Below are positions 16,473-25,390 of a stretch of 64,000 nucleotides of DNA, piece by piece (position 1 is the first letter of the stretch; every line of letters begins with the position of its first letter). The DNA lies in the NCBI RefSeq assembly GCF_030316765.1, contig NZ_JASZYT010000008.1, positions 348,037 to 412,036 of the forward strand, given 5' to 3'. A program made the translations under genes and the position numbers. The notes beneath the pieces were generated by a model. The model did not search any database, had not been told where the DNA came from, and was given only the letters and a program-made list of their open reading frames with translations. The stretch comes from Variovorax saccharolyticus. GTDB taxonomy: Bacteria > Pseudomonadota > Gammaproteobacteria > Burkholderiales > Burkholderiaceae_C.

Positions 16473-17368
16473 TCGCTGCACGCAAGAGCCTCGCGCCAGG
16501 CCTGGCGCTCGCCACCTTCGGCGCGATCGCCTTCAGCGGCAAGGCGATCATCGTCAAGCTGGCCTACCGGCACGGCGTCGATGCCGTCACGCTCATCATG
16601 CTGCGCATGCTGTTCGCGCTGCCGCTGTTCGCGGTCATGGCCTGGTGGGCCGGGCGCGGCAAGCCGCCGCTCACGCGGCGCGACTGGTTCGGCGTGCTGG
16701 GGCTCGGCTTCTCGGGCTACTACCTGTCGAGCTTCCTCGACTTCGCCGGCCTGGCCTACATCACGGCCAGCCTCGAGCGGCTGATCCTGTATCTCAATCC
16801 GACCCTGGTGCTGCTGTTCGGCTGGATCGCCTACCGGCGGCGCATCACGCGCTGGCAGCTGGCGGGCATGGCCGTGAGCTATTCGGGCGTGCTGCTGGTG
16901 TTCGGCCACGAGGTCAGCCTGGGCCAGAGCGCGGCCGCCGTGTGGGGCGCCTTCCTGGTGTTCCTGAGCGCGGTGAGCTATGCGATCTACCTGGTCGCCA
17001 GCGGCGAGTTCGTCAAGCGGCTCGGCTCGCTGCGGCTGGTCGGGCTGGCGACCAGCGTGGCCTGCCTGCTGTGCATCGCCCAGTTCCTGCTGCTGCGGCC
17101 GATGAGCGCAGCCTTCGAGGTGGCGCCCGAGGTGATCTGGCTGTCGGTGCTCAACGCCACGCTGTGCACCGCGGTGCCTGTCCTCGCCGTCATGATGGCG
17201 ATCGAGCGCATCGGCCCCGCGATGGCGGCGCAAACGGGTATGGTCGGGCCGTTGTCGACGATCCTGATGGGGGTGCTGCTGCTCGGCGAGCCCTTCACCG
17301 CCTGGATCGCGGCCGGTACCGTGCTGGTCATCGCCGGCATCTTTGTCTTCACACGAACGGGGCGTTGA
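16451..17368 (+). CDS. EamA/DMT-family permease (start codon inside a repeat)
   Basis: A 305-residue membrane protein with ten predicted helices arranged as two EamA repeats (first from GLALATFGAIAFSGKAIIVKLAY, second from VWGAFLVFLSAVSYAIYLVA). DMT exporters move amino acids or other small metabolites. The only in-frame start upstream of the first helix is GTG 16451, which lies in the dispersed repeat, so the first seven codons are repeat-derived. No good Shine-Dalgarno is seen. The SDR gene follows by 17 bp, suggesting co-transcription. The substrate is unknown. Confidence 0.85.
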   Translation: MTERGGHLAARKSLAPGLALATFGAIAFSGKAIIVKLAYRHGVDAVTLIMLRMLFALPLFAVMAWWAGRGKPPLTRRDWFGVLGLGFSGYYLSSFLDFAGLAYITASLERLILYLNPTLVLLFGWIAYRRRITRWQLAGMAVSYSGVLLVFGHEVSLGQSAAAVWGAFLVFLSAVSYAIYLVASGEFVKRLGSLRLVGLATSVACLLCIAQFLLLRPMSAAFEVAPEVIWLSVLNATLCTAVPVLAVMMAIERIGPAMAAQTGMVGPLSTILMGVLLLGEPFTAWIAAGTVLVIAGIFVFTRTGR

Positions 17369-17385
17369 GCCCGAAGGAATTCGAA

Positions 17386-18183
17386 ATGGATCTGGGAATC
17401 GCAGGCAGGACGGCGCTGGTGTGCGGCGCCAGCAAGGGCCTGGGCTACGGCTGTGCCGAAGCGCTGGTGCGCGAGGGCGTGAACCTGGTGATCGTGGCGC
17501 GCGGCGCCGAGGCGCTCGACGCGGCGGCTGCCAGCCTGAAGGCCACGGCGGCGGGCAGCGCGGGCCGGCCCTTCGTCAAGCAGGTCGCGGCCGACATCAC
17601 GACCGCGGAGGGCCGTGCCGCGGCCTTCGCGGCGCATGCCGACTACGACATCGTGGTCACCAATGCCGGCGGCCCGCCGCCCGGCGATTTCCGCGACTGG
17701 GATCGCGAGGCCTGGATCAAGGCGCTCGACGCCAACATGCTGACACCGGTGGAGCTGATCAAGGCCACGGTCGACGGCATGGCGGCACGCGGATTCGGGC
17801 GCATCGTGAACATCACCTCGAGTTCGGTCAAGGCGCCGATCGACATCCTCGGCCTCAGCAACGGCGCGCGCAGCGGCCTCACCGGCTTCGTGGCCGGCGT
17901 CGCCCGCACCGGGCTGGCCGCGAAGGGCGTGACCCTCAACAACCTGCTGCCGGGGTCGTTCGACACCGACCGGCTCAAGGGCACGCTGGCCGGCGCGGCC
18001 AAGAAGACCGGCCAGGACATCGATGCGATCCGCGCCAGCCGCCAGAAGAACATCCCGGCCGGCCGCTTCGGCACGCCCGCGGAGTTCGGCGCCATCTGCG
18101 CCTTCCTGTGCAGCGTGCATGCCGGCTATGTCACGGGCCAGAACTGGCTGGCCGACGGCGGGGCCTATCCGGGCACTTACTGA
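17386..18183 (+). CDS. Short-chain dehydrogenase/reductase-like protein lacking the YxxxK motif
   Basis: A 265-residue SDR-fold protein. The cofactor loop is intact (GASKGLGYGCAEAL, residues 14-27), as are NAGGPPPG and the catalytic Ser region ITSSSVKAP. Where classical SDRs have YxxxK, this protein has Ser158 and Arg162 (LSNGARSG). This matches a known atypical SDR branch related to 3-oxoacyl-ACP reductases, so ordinary dehydrogenase activity is doubtful. AAGGAAT precedes the ATG at 17386. It follows the EamA gene by 17 bp and is convergent with the second EamA gene. Confidence 0.88.
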   Translation: MDLGIAGRTALVCGASKGLGYGCAEALVREGVNLVIVARGAEALDAAAASLKATAAGSAGRPFVKQVAADITTAEGRAAAFAAHADYDIVVTNAGGPPPGDFRDWDREAWIKALDANMLTPVELIKATVDGMAARGFGRIVNITSSSVKAPIDILGLSNGARSGLTGFVAGVARTGLAAKGVTLNNLLPGSFDTDRLKGTLAGAAKKTGQDIDAIRASRQKNIPAGRFGTPAEFGAICAFLCSVHAGYVTGQNWLADGGAYPGTY

Positions 18184-18205
18184 CGTCGACGCGCCGCCCT
18201 GGCGC

Positions 18206-19105
18206 TCAGCGCGGCGAAGAGGCCCAGATGCCGCCCACGATCAGGACGAACGCCACGCCGTGGTACCACTGCGGCACCTCCGCCAGGAAGGCGGCCGAGA
18301 GCACCGCCGCGAACAGCGGCGTGAGGTTGGTGAAGAAGCCCGCGACCTGCGGCCCGATGCGCTGCACGCCCAGTCCCCAGCACCGATAGGCCAGCAGCGC
18401 CGGTCCCAGCGTGATGAAGACCAGCGCCGCGGCCAGCGGCCATCCCCAGTCCACGTGCGCATCGCCCAGCGTCCACTCGCCGGCGGCGAAGACGCCGGAC
18501 CATGCGAGCCCGAACACCATCTGCGCCATCAGGAAGCTGGCCCAGTCGCGGCGTGCCTCTGCCGGCTCCCGGGTGCGCGACAGCATCCAGCTGTAGAACG
18601 CCCACGAGATCGTCGCCAGCATCATGTAGAGATCGCCCGGCACCAGCCTCAGTGCGGCCAGCTGCTCCCAGCGGCCGCGGCTCAGCACCAGCAACACGCC
18701 CGCCATCGACAGCGCGGCCCCGACGACTTCCCGCCGCGTCACCCTGGCGCCGAAGAACAGCGCGCCGGTCGCCAACATCCACAAAGGCATGCTGGAGCCC
18801 ACGAGCGTCACGTTGACGGGTGTCGAGGTCTGCAGCGCCAGGTACTGGAAGGCGTTGTAGCAGCCGATGCCCAGCAGGCCGAGCACGGTGAATCGCTTCC
18901 AGTGAGCCCACAGCGGGCTGTCGCGGCGCAGCAGGCTGGCGGCGAAAGGCAGCAGCACCATGAAGGCCAGCAGCCAGCGGATGAAGTTCAGGGTCATCGG
19001 CGAGACCAGCTCGCGCACCATGCGGCCGACGACCGCGTTGCCGGCCCACAGCAGCGGGGGCAGGGTGAGAAGAAGGACGGTGCCCGGGGTCAATCGCTGC
19101 TGCAT
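18206..19105 (-). CDS. EamA/DMT-family permease
   Basis: A 299-residue protein with about ten membrane helices in two EamA repeats (first LLLTLPPLLWAGNAVVGRMV, second GDLYMMLATISWAFYSWMLS). Family members export amino acids or other metabolites. I chose the ATG at 19105 (MQQRLTPGT), directly before the first helix; the frame stays open upstream but codes for unlikely sequence (many Arg, Cys). It is divergent from the quinone oxidoreductase gene and unlike the EamA protein at 16.5 kb in detail, so this is not a recent duplication. Confidence 0.88.
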   Translation of the reverse strand: MQQRLTPGTVLLLTLPPLLWAGNAVVGRMVRELVSPMTLNFIRWLLAFMVLLPFAASLLRRDSPLWAHWKRFTVLGLLGIGCYNAFQYLALQTSTPVNVTLVGSSMPLWMLATGALFFGARVTRREVVGAALSMAGVLLVLSRGRWEQLAALRLVPGDLYMMLATISWAFYSWMLSRTREPAEARRDWASFLMAQMVFGLAWSGVFAAGEWTLGDAHVDWGWPLAAALVFITLGPALLAYRCWGLGVQRIGPQVAGFFTNLTPLFAAVLSAAFLAEVPQWYHGVAFVLIVGGIWASSPR

Positions 19106-19228
19106 GGGCTCGAACTGTACCGGGCTGCCGCCGCAATCCTCGGCGCCTGCCTCGAATCGAAGTCCGTGGCAGCATAGGCGCCTCGCTTTCAGCCCATCCA
19201 TTCAAACCATACGACCAGGAGCCACTTC

Positions 19229-20209
19229 ATGAGCAAAGCCGTCCGCATCGACCGCAACGGCGGTCCCGAGGAATTGAAGATCGTCGATGTCGAAGTCGGC
19301 GACCCCGGGCCTGGCGAGATCCGCATCCGCCACAAGGCGGTCGGGCTCAACTTCATCGATACCTACCAGCGCAGCGGGCTGTATCCGTTCCCGATGCCGC
19401 TGCAGCTCGGCATGGAGGCCTCCGGCGTGGTCGAGGCGGTGGGCGAGGGCGTCACGCACCTGAAGGCCGGCGATCGCGCCGCCTATGCCAGTGCGCCGCC
19501 CGGCTCGTACTGCGAGCAGCGCGTCATGCCGGCCAGGAACGTCTGCCGGCTGCCCGACGCGATCTCCTTCGAGACCGGCGCCGCGATGATGCTGAAGGGC
19601 CTGACGACGCAGTACCTGCTCAAGAAGACGCTGCCGGCCGAGGGCCTGCAGCCGGGCGACTTCATCGTCTTTCACGCGGCAGCCGGCGGCGTCGGCCTGA
19701 TCGCCTGCCAGTGGGCCAAGGCACTCGGGCTGCAGCTCATCGGCACCGCCGGCACCGACGCCAAGTGCCAATTGGCATTGGCCCACGGAGCGGCGCACGC
19801 CATCAACTACAGCACCGAGAACTTCGCCGAACGGGTCAAGGAGATCACCGGCGGCAAGGGCGTCAAGGTGGTGTACGACTCGGTCGGCAAAGACACTTTC
19901 GAAGGCTCGCTGGCCTGCCTGCGGCCCTTCGGCCTGCTGGCGGTCTTCGGCAATGGTTCGGGGCCGGTGGCGGCCTTCAATCTCGGCACGCTGGCCAAGG
20001 GCTCCTACTACGTCACGCGTCCCACGCTGTTCACGCACATCGCCACGCGCGAGAGCACGCAGGCGATGGCCGACGAACTGTTCGCGGTGGTCCAGAGCGG
20101 GGCGGTGAAGATCCCGATCGACCAGCGCTATGCGCTGACCGACGTGCAGCAGGCGCACCGGGATCTCGAGGCGCGCAAGACCACCGGCTGCACGATCTTG
20201 ACCTTGTAG
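19229..20209 (+). CDS. qorA: NADPH:quinone oxidoreductase (zinc-independent MDR)
   Basis: A 326-residue medium-chain reductase of the quinone-reductase group. The early NFIDTYQRSGLYP motif is typical of Qor, the NADPH motif is AAAGGVGLIACQWAK (about residues 152-166), and the structural and catalytic zinc Cys clusters of alcohol dehydrogenases are missing. It reduces quinones to semiquinones with NADPH in the cytoplasm. An AGGAG-containing leader precedes the ATG at 19229. It is convergent with the Na/Pi cotransporter-like gene with 17 bp between stops. Confidence 0.92.
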   Translation: MSKAVRIDRNGGPEELKIVDVEVGDPGPGEIRIRHKAVGLNFIDTYQRSGLYPFPMPLQLGMEASGVVEAVGEGVTHLKAGDRAAYASAPPGSYCEQRVMPARNVCRLPDAISFETGAAMMLKGLTTQYLLKKTLPAEGLQPGDFIVFHAAAGGVGLIACQWAKALGLQLIGTAGTDAKCQLALAHGAAHAINYSTENFAERVKEITGGKGVKVVYDSVGKDTFEGSLACLRPFGLLAVFGNGSGPVAAFNLGTLAKGSYYVTRPTLFTHIATRESTQAMADELFAVVQSGAVKIPIDQRYALTDVQQAHRDLEARKTTGCTILTL

Positions 20210-20226
20210 CTCGGCTGGGGGCGAGC

Positions 20227-21882
20227 CTAAAGCGAATTCAGCCGCGATTCGCGCATGCGCGTGGGCGCCAGCGCGCCGGCCGACTCGAGGATCGGGTAGG
20301 CGATCGAGCAGATGTGCGAGTTGATGCGCTTCAGGTCGCTGATCAGGTCGATGTGCAGCGAACTGGTCTCGATGCTCAGCGCGGTCTGGTCCGACAGGCG
20401 CCCCAGGTGCGTGGTGGCATAGGCGCGCTCCAGGTCGCGAAAGCGCGCCTTCTCCTCGAGCAGCTTCTGGGCGTCGCGCACGCTGCCGTTCAGGAACACG
20501 CTCATGCTGAGCCGCAGGTTGGCCACCAGCCGCTCGTGCAGCTCGACGATCTCGGCCATGCCGGCCTCGGAGAAGTTGCGCTGCGGCTTGATCTTCTTGT
20601 CCTCGATGTCGATGATCACGCGCTCGATGATGTCGCCGATCTGCTCCATGTTGATCGTGAAGCTGATGATGTCGGTCCAGCGCCGGCTTTCCTCCTCGCC
20701 GAGCGCCTCGCGCGAGATCTTCGTCATGTAGTACTTGATCGCCGAGTACAGCTCGTCGACCGTGTCGTCGAGCTTGCGCAGCTCCTGGGCCAGCCGCAGG
20801 TCGTTGTTGCGGATCACGCCCAGCACGCCGATCAGCATGGTCTCGACCACATCGGCCTGGTGCAGCGCCTCGCGCGCGGCATTCGAGATGGCCAGGGTCG
20901 GCGTCGACAGGGCCGAGGGATCGAGGTGCTGCGGCCGCCGCGTGGCGGCCGGCTCGACCGGCACCGGCAGCATGCGCGTGACCAGCCTGGCGACCCAGTT
21001 GGTGAGGCCGATGAAGCCGATGCTCACGAGCACGTTGAAGGCCAGGTGGTACAGCACGACGAACTGCGTCGCGTCGGAGATATAGGGCCTGACCTCGCGC
21101 AGCCAGAGGCCGACGAAAGGCGCCGCGATCGCCACGCCGAGCAGCTTGAAGAGCAGGTTGCCGACCGTGACCTGGCGCACCGAGACCGAGGACTTGGCCG
21201 TGGTGAGAACCGCCAGCAGGCCGCTGCCCAGGTTGGCGCCGAGCACCAGGCCCATCGCGACGTCCAGCGGCACGACGTTGGAGCTGGCCATCGCGGCGAC
21301 CAGCAGCACCACCGCCAGGCTGGAGTAGGCGACGATCGCGAGCGCGGCGCCGATGGTGATCTCGAGCAGCACGTCGCTGCCCAGCGTGCCCAGCAGCTCG
21401 CGCATCGCGGGGCCCTCGAACAGCGGCCCGGTGGCCGCCACCACCAGCTGCAGCGCCAGCAGCATCAGGCCGAGCCCGATCAGCACGCGCCCGACCCGGC
21501 CGGCCACGCTGGAAGGCCGCGTGATGAACAGCACCACGCCGACGAAGATGAAGAGCGGCGACAGCCAGGACAGGTCGGCCGAGAACAGCACCGACATGAG
21601 CGCGGTGCCGATGTCGGCGCCGCGCATCACCGCCAGCGCGGCCGGCAGCGTCACCAGTCCCTGGCCGACGAAGGAGGAGGTCATCAGCGAGGTCGCGGTG
21701 CTGGACTGCACCAGGGCTGTCACGCCGATGCCCGAGAGGGCCGCCGTGAAGCGGTTGCGCATGCTGTGGACCAGGATCCGGCGCAGGTTGGCGCCGAAGA
21801 CCCGCAGCACGCCGGTGCGAACGAGATGGGTGCCCCATACCAGCAGCGCCACCGCCGCAAGTAGATTCAACAGATGCTTCAT
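20227..21882 (-). CDS. Na/Pi-cotransporter family protein with PhoU-like domain
   Basis: A 551-residue protein. The N-terminal ~310 residues hold two Na_Pi_cotrans repeats; each has the QSS/TSS signature (ALVQSSTATSLMTSSF, then a second copy containing MASSNVVPLDVAMG). The C-terminal ~200 residues are a helical PhoU-like domain (EALHQADVVETMLIGVLG onward). The architecture is that of YjbB/NptA-type proteins, which export or import phosphate and respond to phosphate state. It lies 57 bp downstream of lspA on the same strand and could be read from that operon. Confidence 0.9.
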   Translation of the reverse strand: MKHLLNLLAAVALLVWGTHLVRTGVLRVFGANLRRILVHSMRNRFTAALSGIGVTALVQSSTATSLMTSSFVGQGLVTLPAALAVMRGADIGTALMSVLFSADLSWLSPLFIFVGVVLFITRPSSVAGRVGRVLIGLGLMLLALQLVVAATGPLFEGPAMRELLGTLGSDVLLEITIGAALAIVAYSSLAVVLLVAAMASSNVVPLDVAMGLVLGANLGSGLLAVLTTAKSSVSVRQVTVGNLLFKLLGVAIAAPFVGLWLREVRPYISDATQFVVLYHLAFNVLVSIGFIGLTNWVARLVTRMLPVPVEPAATRRPQHLDPSALSTPTLAISNAAREALHQADVVETMLIGVLGVIRNNDLRLAQELRKLDDTVDELYSAIKYYMTKISREALGEEESRRWTDIISFTINMEQIGDIIERVIIDIEDKKIKPQRNFSEAGMAEIVELHERLVANLRLSMSVFLNGSVRDAQKLLEEKARFRDLERAYATTHLGRLSDQTALSIETSSLHIDLISDLKRINSHICSIAYPILESAGALAPTRMRESRLNSL

Positions 21883-21939
21883 GGAAGCGATGGACTATAG
21901 ACCAAGCTTCCGGGCCCGCCTCGCGTCGAGCCGAGGCGG

Positions 21940-22437
21940 CTACTTGCGCCTGACGCGCCGCAGTTCGTCGAGGATCAGGCAGATCGCGCCGAGGGTGATC
22001 GCGCTGTCGGCGACGTTGAAGGCCGGGAAGTGGCGCCCGGCGATGTGGAAGTCGAGGAAGTCGACCACATAGCCGTGCATCATCCGGTCGATCACGTTGC
22101 CGATGGCGCCGCCCAGGATGGCGGCCATCGAGAACGAGAACAGCTTCTGGCCCGCATGGGACTTCAGCATCCAGATGATGAAGATCGCCGCTGCGATCCC
22201 GATGGCGGTGAAGAACCAGCGCTGCCAGCCGGCCGCATCGGCGAGGAACGAGAACGCCGCGCCGGTGTTGTGGGCCCGGACCACATTGAAGAAGCTCGTG
22301 ACGTAGGTGGCGTCGCCGAGCTTGTAGTAGCCGAGGATCAGCGTCTTGGTGAACTGGTCGATGATCACGATGACCAGCGCGAGGCCGAGCCAGGGCCAGA
22401 TGCCCAGGCCCGACTTGCCCGAAGATTTGCGGGCCAT
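21940..22437 (-). CDS. lspA: Lipoprotein signal peptidase (SPase II)
   Basis: A 165-residue inner-membrane aspartic protease that removes signal peptides from diacylated prolipoproteins. Four membrane helices are visible. The catalytic aspartates are Asp117 (GNVIDR) and Asp144 (FNVADS), and the conserved NTGAAFS is at residues 57-63. Its ATG shares one base with the ileS stop (TGATG), so translation is coupled. ribF-ileS-lspA is the standard proteobacterial order. Confidence 0.97.
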   Translation of the reverse strand: MARKSSGKSGLGIWPWLGLALVIVIIDQFTKTLILGYYKLGDATYVTSFFNVVRAHNTGAAFSFLADAAGWQRWFFTAIGIAAAIFIIWMLKSHAGQKLFSFSMAAILGGAIGNVIDRMMHGYVVDFLDFHIAGRHFPAFNVADSAITLGAICLILDELRRVRRK

Positions 22438-25280
22438 CAGGCGACGATCCTTTGCTCTCCGGCTCCGTACAGGTTGCTGGTGCAGCGGCCGCAGAGGCCC
22501 GGGTGCGCAGAGTCGTGGCCGACGTCCTCGCGCCAGTGCCAGCATCGCTCGCACTTGGCCGCGCTGCTCGGATTGACCTGGATCGCCAGCGCATCGCCCG
22601 CCGCCAGCGCGACCGCCGAGGCGATCAGCACGAACTTCAGGTCGTCGCCGAGGGCGGCCAGCAGCGCGTGGTCGTCGGCCGGCGCCGTGATCGTCACGTT
22701 GGCCTGCAGGGACGAGCCGACCTGGCCCGCGGTGCGCACGGTCTCGATCTCCTTGTTGACCGCATCGCGGATCTCGCGGATGCGGGTCCACCTGGCCAGC
22801 AGCGCCGCGTCGGGCGTCCCGAGGTCGCTGTAGGTCTGGACGAAGATCGACTGGCCGTCGCCGCAGAACTTCCAGGCCTCTTCAGCCGTGAAGCTCAGGA
22901 ACGGCGCCATCCAGCGCAGCATCGCCTGCGTGATGTGCCAGAGCGCGGTCTGGGCGCTGCGGCGCGCGAGCGAGCCCGGCGCGGTGGTGTAGAGCCGGTC
23001 CTTGAGCACGTCGAGGTAGAAGGCGCCGAGGTCCTCGGAGCAGTACACCTGCAGCTTGGCCACCACCGGATGGAACTCGTAGACCTTGTAGTGCGCGAGG
23101 ATCTCGGCCTGGAACTGCGCTGCGCGGCTGAGCGCGTAGCGGTCGATCTCGAGCAACTCGCCGAGCGGCACTGCGTCCTTCCGGATGTCGAAGTCGCTGG
23201 TGTTGGCGAGCAGGAAGCGCAGCGTGTTGCGGATCCGGCGGTAGGCGTCGACCACCCGCGCCAGGATCTTGTCATCGCCCGCGATGTCGCCCGAGTAGTC
23301 GCTCGCGGCCACCCACAGGCGGGTGATCTCGGCGCCGAGCTTCTTGTTGACCTCCTGCGGATCGATGCCGTTGCCGAGCGACTTGCTCATCTTGCGGCCC
23401 TGGCTGTCGACCGTGAAGCCGTGCGTGAGCAGGCCGCGGTACGGCGCGCGACCTTCCAGCGCGCTGGCGAGCAGCAGCGAGGAATGGAACCAGCCGCGAT
23501 GCTGGTCGTGGCCTTCGAGGTAGAGGTCGGCCTCGGGGCCGGTCTCGTGGTGCACGTTCGGATGCGTGCCGCGCAGCACGTGCCAGAAGGTCGAGCCCGA
23601 ATCGAACCAGACCTCGAGGATGTCGGTGCTCTTGGTGTAGTGCGGCGCGTCCGCGGCGCCGAGGATCTCCTCGGTCGTCACGCGGCTCCAGGCCTCGATG
23701 CCGCCCTGCTCGACGATGGCGGCGGCCTGGTCGAGGATCTCCATCGTGCGCGGGTGCAGCTCGCCCGAATCCTTGTGCAGGAAGAACGGGATCGGCACGC
23801 CCCAGCTGCGCTGGCGGCTGATGCACCAGTCGGGCCGGTTGGCGATCATGTCGTGCAGCCGCGCCTTGCCGTTCTCGGGGTAGAAGCTGGTCTGCTCGAT
23901 CGCGGCCAGCGCGGTCTGGCGCAGCGTCTGCGGCGCCTTGTCCTTGGTGAAGACGCCTTCGCCCTCGTCCATGCGGATGAACCACTGGGCCGCGGCGCGG
24001 TAGATCACCGGCGTCTTGTGGCGCCAGCAGTGCGGGTAGCTGTGGCTGATGACTTCGGTGGTCAACAGGCGGCCGGCGTCGCGCAGGGCCTGGATGATCA
24101 CCGGCACTGCCTTCCAGATGTTCTGGCCGCCGAACAGCGGGAAGTCGGGTGCGTAGGAGCCGTTGCCCTGCACCGGATTCAGGATGTCGTCGTAGGAGAG
24201 GCCGTGAGCCACGCAGGAGTTGAAGTCGTCCACGCCGTAGGCCGGCGAGGAGTGGACCAGGCCGGTGCCGTCGTCGGCCGTCGCGTAGTCGGCCAGGTAG
24301 ACCGGCGACAGGCGGCGGAAGCCCGCGTCGACGTCGTACAGCGGATGCTCGAACTCGAGCCCGCCGAGCCGCTCGCCCTTGACGGTGGCCAGCACCTTGC
24401 CGTCGAGCGCATAGCGGTTCATGCACATCTCGACCAGGGAGGCCGCCAGCACCAGCAGGCCGCGCTCGGTGTCGACCAGCGCATAGTCGAGCTCGGGGTT
24501 CAGGTTGATCGCCTGGTTGGCCGGGATGGTCCAGGCGGTGGTGGTCCAGATGACCGCGAAGGCGTCCTTGTGCAGCCCGGGCAGCCCGAAGGCGGCGGCC
24601 AGCTTCACCGGGTCATGTGCCTTGAAGGCGACATCGAGCGTCTGCGATTTCTTGTCCGCGTATTCGATCTCGAACTCGGCCAGCGAGGAGCCGCAGTCGA
24701 AGCACCAGTACACCGGCTTCAGCCCGCGGTAGACGAAGCCGCGCTCGATCACGCGCTTGAAGGCGCGGATCTCGCCGGCTTCGTTGGCGAAGTCCATGGT
24801 CTTGTACGGATGCTCCCATTCGCCCAGCACGCCGAGGCGCTGGAAGTCGGCCATCTGCTGCGCGATCTGCTCGGTGGCGTAGGCCCGGCTCTTGGCCTGC
24901 ATCTCGTCGCGGCTCAGGTTGCGGCCGTACTTCTTCTCGATCGCGTTCTCGATCGGCAGGCCGTGGCAGTCCCAGCCCGGCACGTAGAGCGCGTCGAAGC
25001 CCTCGAGCTGGCGCGCCTTGGTGATCATGTCCTTCAGGATCTTGTTCACCGCGTGGCCCATGTGGATCTGGCCGTTGGCGTACGGGGGGCCGTCGTGCAG
25101 GATGAACTTGGGGGCGCCGTGGCGGGCGTCGCGCAGGCGCTGGTAGAGGCCTTCCTCGTTCCATTCCTTGACCCAGCCGGGCTCGCGCTTGGGCAGGTCG
25201 CCGCGCATCGGGAAGGGGGTATCGGGCAGGTTCAGGGTGGCGCGGTAGTCGGTGGCGCCATCGGTCTTGTTGTCAGCCAT
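22437..25280 (-). CDS. ileS: Isoleucyl-tRNA synthetase
   Basis: A 947-residue class I synthetase that charges tRNA-Ile. HIGH is HMGH (PYANGQIHMGHAVNK), KMSKS is exact (GRKMSKSLGN), the CP1 editing domain contains WTTTAWTIPANQAI, and the C-terminal zinc finger is CERCW...CGRC, as in the bacterial type sensitive to mupirocin. I chose the ATG at 25280 (MADNKTDGATDY); 18 further in-frame codons upstream have no conserved sequence. It is followed with a one-base overlap by lspA and preceded by ribF. Confidence 0.97.
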   Translation of the reverse strand: MADNKTDGATDYRATLNLPDTPFPMRGDLPKREPGWVKEWNEEGLYQRLRDARHGAPKFILHDGPPYANGQIHMGHAVNKILKDMITKARQLEGFDALYVPGWDCHGLPIENAIEKKYGRNLSRDEMQAKSRAYATEQIAQQMADFQRLGVLGEWEHPYKTMDFANEAGEIRAFKRVIERGFVYRGLKPVYWCFDCGSSLAEFEIEYADKKSQTLDVAFKAHDPVKLAAAFGLPGLHKDAFAVIWTTTAWTIPANQAINLNPELDYALVDTERGLLVLAASLVEMCMNRYALDGKVLATVKGERLGGLEFEHPLYDVDAGFRRLSPVYLADYATADDGTGLVHSSPAYGVDDFNSCVAHGLSYDDILNPVQGNGSYAPDFPLFGGQNIWKAVPVIIQALRDAGRLLTTEVISHSYPHCWRHKTPVIYRAAAQWFIRMDEGEGVFTKDKAPQTLRQTALAAIEQTSFYPENGKARLHDMIANRPDWCISRQRSWGVPIPFFLHKDSGELHPRTMEILDQAAAIVEQGGIEAWSRVTTEEILGAADAPHYTKSTDILEVWFDSGSTFWHVLRGTHPNVHHETGPEADLYLEGHDQHRGWFHSSLLLASALEGRAPYRGLLTHGFTVDSQGRKMSKSLGNGIDPQEVNKKLGAEITRLWVAASDYSGDIAGDDKILARVVDAYRRIRNTLRFLLANTSDFDIRKDAVPLGELLEIDRYALSRAAQFQAEILAHYKVYEFHPVVAKLQVYCSEDLGAFYLDVLKDRLYTTAPGSLARRSAQTALWHITQAMLRWMAPFLSFTAEEAWKFCGDGQSIFVQTYSDLGTPDAALLARWTRIREIRDAVNKEIETVRTAGQVGSSLQANVTITAPADDHALLAALGDDLKFVLIASAVALAAGDALAIQVNPSSAAKCERCWHWREDVGHDSAHPGLCGRCTSNLYGAGEQRIVA

Positions 25281-25390
25281 GGAAGTTCCAGAAATCTGCG
25301 CTGCCTGGCAGCGCTCGGGGATCGAGGGGAGCATGCGGCCCCTTGCATCCCAAGGGCGGCCGAACGCGGCGGAAAGCGACGGTTCCCGCT

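Noticed and set aside
16451..19105. Two EamA permeases as a tandem duplication
   Set aside because: They lie in opposite orientation, are of different length and show no run of identical sequence, so they are separate subfamilies.
22437..25334. Longer ileS start at 25334
   Set aside because: The 18 extra residues have no similarity to the conserved IleRS N terminus; ATG 25280 fits better.
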